Part shown: positions 5,783 to 7,209 of the stretch, in pieces
Numbering within the stretch: position 1 is the stretch's first letter
Layout of the letters: each line of letters opens with the position of its first letter
Assembly (NCBI GenBank): GCA_017548175.1
Contig: JAFYMZ010000046.1
Coordinates: 1 to 7,209, forward strand
Direction: 5' to 3'
DNA: 7,209 nt
Origin: Clostridia bacterium
Lineage (GTDB): Bacteria; Bacillota_A; Clostridia; Oscillospirales; Butyricicoccaceae
Notes under the pieces: model-generated
Seen by the model: the letters and a program-made list of their open reading frames with translations, nothing else
What the model was told of the DNA's origin: nothing
Database searches by the model: none
Translations under genes and position numbers: made by a program

Positions 5783-6513
5783 AATTTCTCCATCAGCAGA
5801 GCCAGCACGCCGGTCTGCTCTAAAATACGGTAGATTGCCAGCAGCATCGCCATCAGTTCGATGAGCACCATCAGATGGCAGAAACGCAGGTAAAGGGAGT
5901 TGGTACGGATGTAAGCGCCTTTGCCAAACTTCCACGTGTCACGGAAGGTGACTTCGGTATAGTCTTTCAGCCACGGGTCAACACCCAGACGGGAGGATTC
6001 TTCCTTGGCGCGCCGGGCGCGGGCTTCCAGCGACTTTTTGCCGGTGCTGTTGTCGAAGTAGTAATAGTAGTTGGGGTGATGTCCCAGCAGTTTGTCTTCC
6101 TGAATGGGGCAGTACTTGGGTTCTTCGACTTCTTCGCCGTCGTTGTCAATGAGGCGGGCCATCCGCTGGGCGGTATCCATATGACCCTGATAGACGCGGG
6201 CCCATCGCTTGAACAGTTCGCTCATGATACTGCTGAACATTAACAGAATGATGCTGAACAGCAGAGAGAACCAAGGCGAAGTGTCGGAGCTGATGTTGGT
6301 GCCCAGAAAAAGACCGACAACCACAAGATGCAGGCTGAGGAAGTTGTGGCGTTCGTTTTCAATATGACGGGCGTGGTTCAGATTTTCTTTCATACATTCC
6401 AAAAGAAAACTGCGATAGCCGTCTTTGTCATTGGCCTCCAGCGGAGAAGGGGTGGAGGGAGTAAAGAGCATGGCTTTTTTCTTCTGTTCTTCACGGGTGA
6501 TCGTATCAGGCAT
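5779..6513 (-). CDS. Uncharacterised membrane protein with three predicted helices, 244 aa
   Basis: I do not recognise this protein with confidence. It has a soluble, charged N-terminus (1-57), a hydrophobic hairpin (about 58-73 and 81-99), a polar cytosolic-type middle of about 105 residues, and a final hydrophobic helix (about 207-229) with a short tail. There is no signal peptide. Notable stretches are ENERHNFLSLHL just before the first helix, SELFKRWARVYQGH after the second, an acidic patch DGEEVEEP (125-132), and four tyrosines at 149-152. The ERHNF-helix hairpin architecture recalls small oligomeric membrane proteins of the RipA/8xMP kind, but that is only an impression. The start has an excellent AAAGGAGG (6530-6523) 9 nt upstream. 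It is the first gene after the gapdh terminator, and its stop overlaps the start of the HAD phosphatase. Real gene: very likely. Function: unknown. Confidence 0.85.
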   Translation of the reverse strand: MPDTITREEQKKKAMLFTPSTPSPLEANDKDGYRSFLLECMKENLNHARHIENERHNFLSLHLVVVGLFLGTNISSDTSPWFSLLFSIILLMFSSIMSELFKRWARVYQGHMDTAQRMARLIDNDGEEVEEPKYCPIQEDKLLGHHPNYYYYFDNSTGKKSLEARARRAKEESSRLGVDPWLKDYTEVTFRDTWKFGKGAYIRTNSLYLRFCHLMVLIELMAMLLAIYRILEQTGVLALLMEKL

Positions 6514-6546
6514 CTGGAATGTCCTCCTTTGGATATACTTACTTAC

Positions 6547-6576
6547 ATTTTACATCATTTGGATATAAAATTCCAT
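6547..6576 (-). promoter_or_regulatory. Possible promoter of the membrane protein-HAD-racemase unit
   Basis: The 103-nt gap between the gapdh terminator and the membrane-protein gene is AT-rich. TAAAAT at 6552-6547, directly preceded by TG, is the best -10; only poor -35 matches (TGGAAT at 6575-6570, or ATGGAA one base earlier) lie 17-18 nt upstream. A promoter is expected here because a strong terminator precedes the gap, but the precise boxes are uncertain. TATATC further upstream is an alternative -10. Confidence 0.35.
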
Positions 6577-6616
6577 AGAAATTTACGAAAAATATGCCCG
6601 GGAACGGTTCTTTTGC

Positions 6617-6652
6617 AAAAAAATAAGGCCGCTTCCGGATGGAAGCGGCCTT
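6617..6652 (-). terminator. Intrinsic terminator of the gapdh gene
   Basis: Minus-strand hairpin with a perfect 12-bp stem, AAGGCCGCTTCC, loop ATCC, GGAAGCGGCCTT, followed by A and seven Ts. It begins 14 nt after the gapdh stop codon. It is one-sided: no T-run follows on the plus strand. Confidence 0.95.
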
Positions 6653-6666
6653 GGAAAGGCGGAAAC

Positions 6667-7209
<543 letters not shown>

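Noticed and set aside
5783..5935. N-terminal extension of 51 residues on the HAD phosphatase
   Set aside because: It would overlap the membrane-protein gene heavily, is not HAD-like, and ATG at 5782 places the nucleophile motif at the usual position 8-14 with a GGAG site upstream.
6514..6616. Possible riboswitch or small RNA in the gap upstream of the membrane-protein gene
   Set aside because: Only 103 nt, AT-rich, with no conserved riboswitch motif or stable stem; it looks like an ordinary promoter region.

Overview
All recognisable genes lie on the minus strand, so the window reads biologically from its right end to its left end. It holds eight coding sequences: one cut by the right edge and seven complete. 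The mix suggests a chromosomal core region of a mid-to-high-GC Firmicute, most likely a gut clostridium of the Oscillospiraceae/Ruminococcaceae kind. Supporting signs are strong AGGAGG Shine-Dalgarno sites, a darA-holB-ricT cluster as in Firmicutes, consensus sigma-A promoter boxes and intrinsic terminators. The taxonomic call is an inference without database support.

Layout, right to left. (1) 7209-6667: C-terminal 180 residues of glyceraldehyde-3-phosphate dehydrogenase, closed by a textbook terminator at 6652-6617. (2) 6616-6514: a short AT-rich intergenic region with a possible promoter. (3) 6513-3821: an unrecognised three-helix membrane protein, a Cof-type HAD phosphatase overlapping it by 4 nt, and a divergent alanine racemase 18 nt further on; these look like one transcription unit. 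(4) 3824-3796: a near-perfect sigma-A promoter whose -35 box overlaps the racemase stop codon. It drives darA (c-di-AMP receptor PII-like protein), holB (DNA polymerase III delta') and ricT (PSP1-domain partner of RNase Y), tightly packed with a 1-nt overlap and a 12-nt gap. (5) 1464-1439: a hairpin terminator with a short U-run, followed by a second hairpin just before the ribosome binding site of (6) a MATE-family multidrug exporter, 1401-7.

The darA-holB-ricT block combines second-messenger sensing, clamp loading and RNA processing, and resembles the Bacillus yaaQ-yaaR-holB-yaaT-yabA neighbourhood without yaaR and yabA. The racemase probably feeds D-amino acids to cell-wall synthesis. The HAD phosphatase and the membrane protein have no assigned substrate or role.

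No mobile element, CRISPR array, tRNA or rRNA was seen. The points most worth a second look are the unknown membrane protein coupled to the phosphatase, the racemase that lacks several family-signature residues, the arginine-rich tail of RicT, and small RNA hairpins at the starts of two transcripts. Two annotated-looking GTG starts (racemase, MATE) are corrected here to nearby ATG codons.
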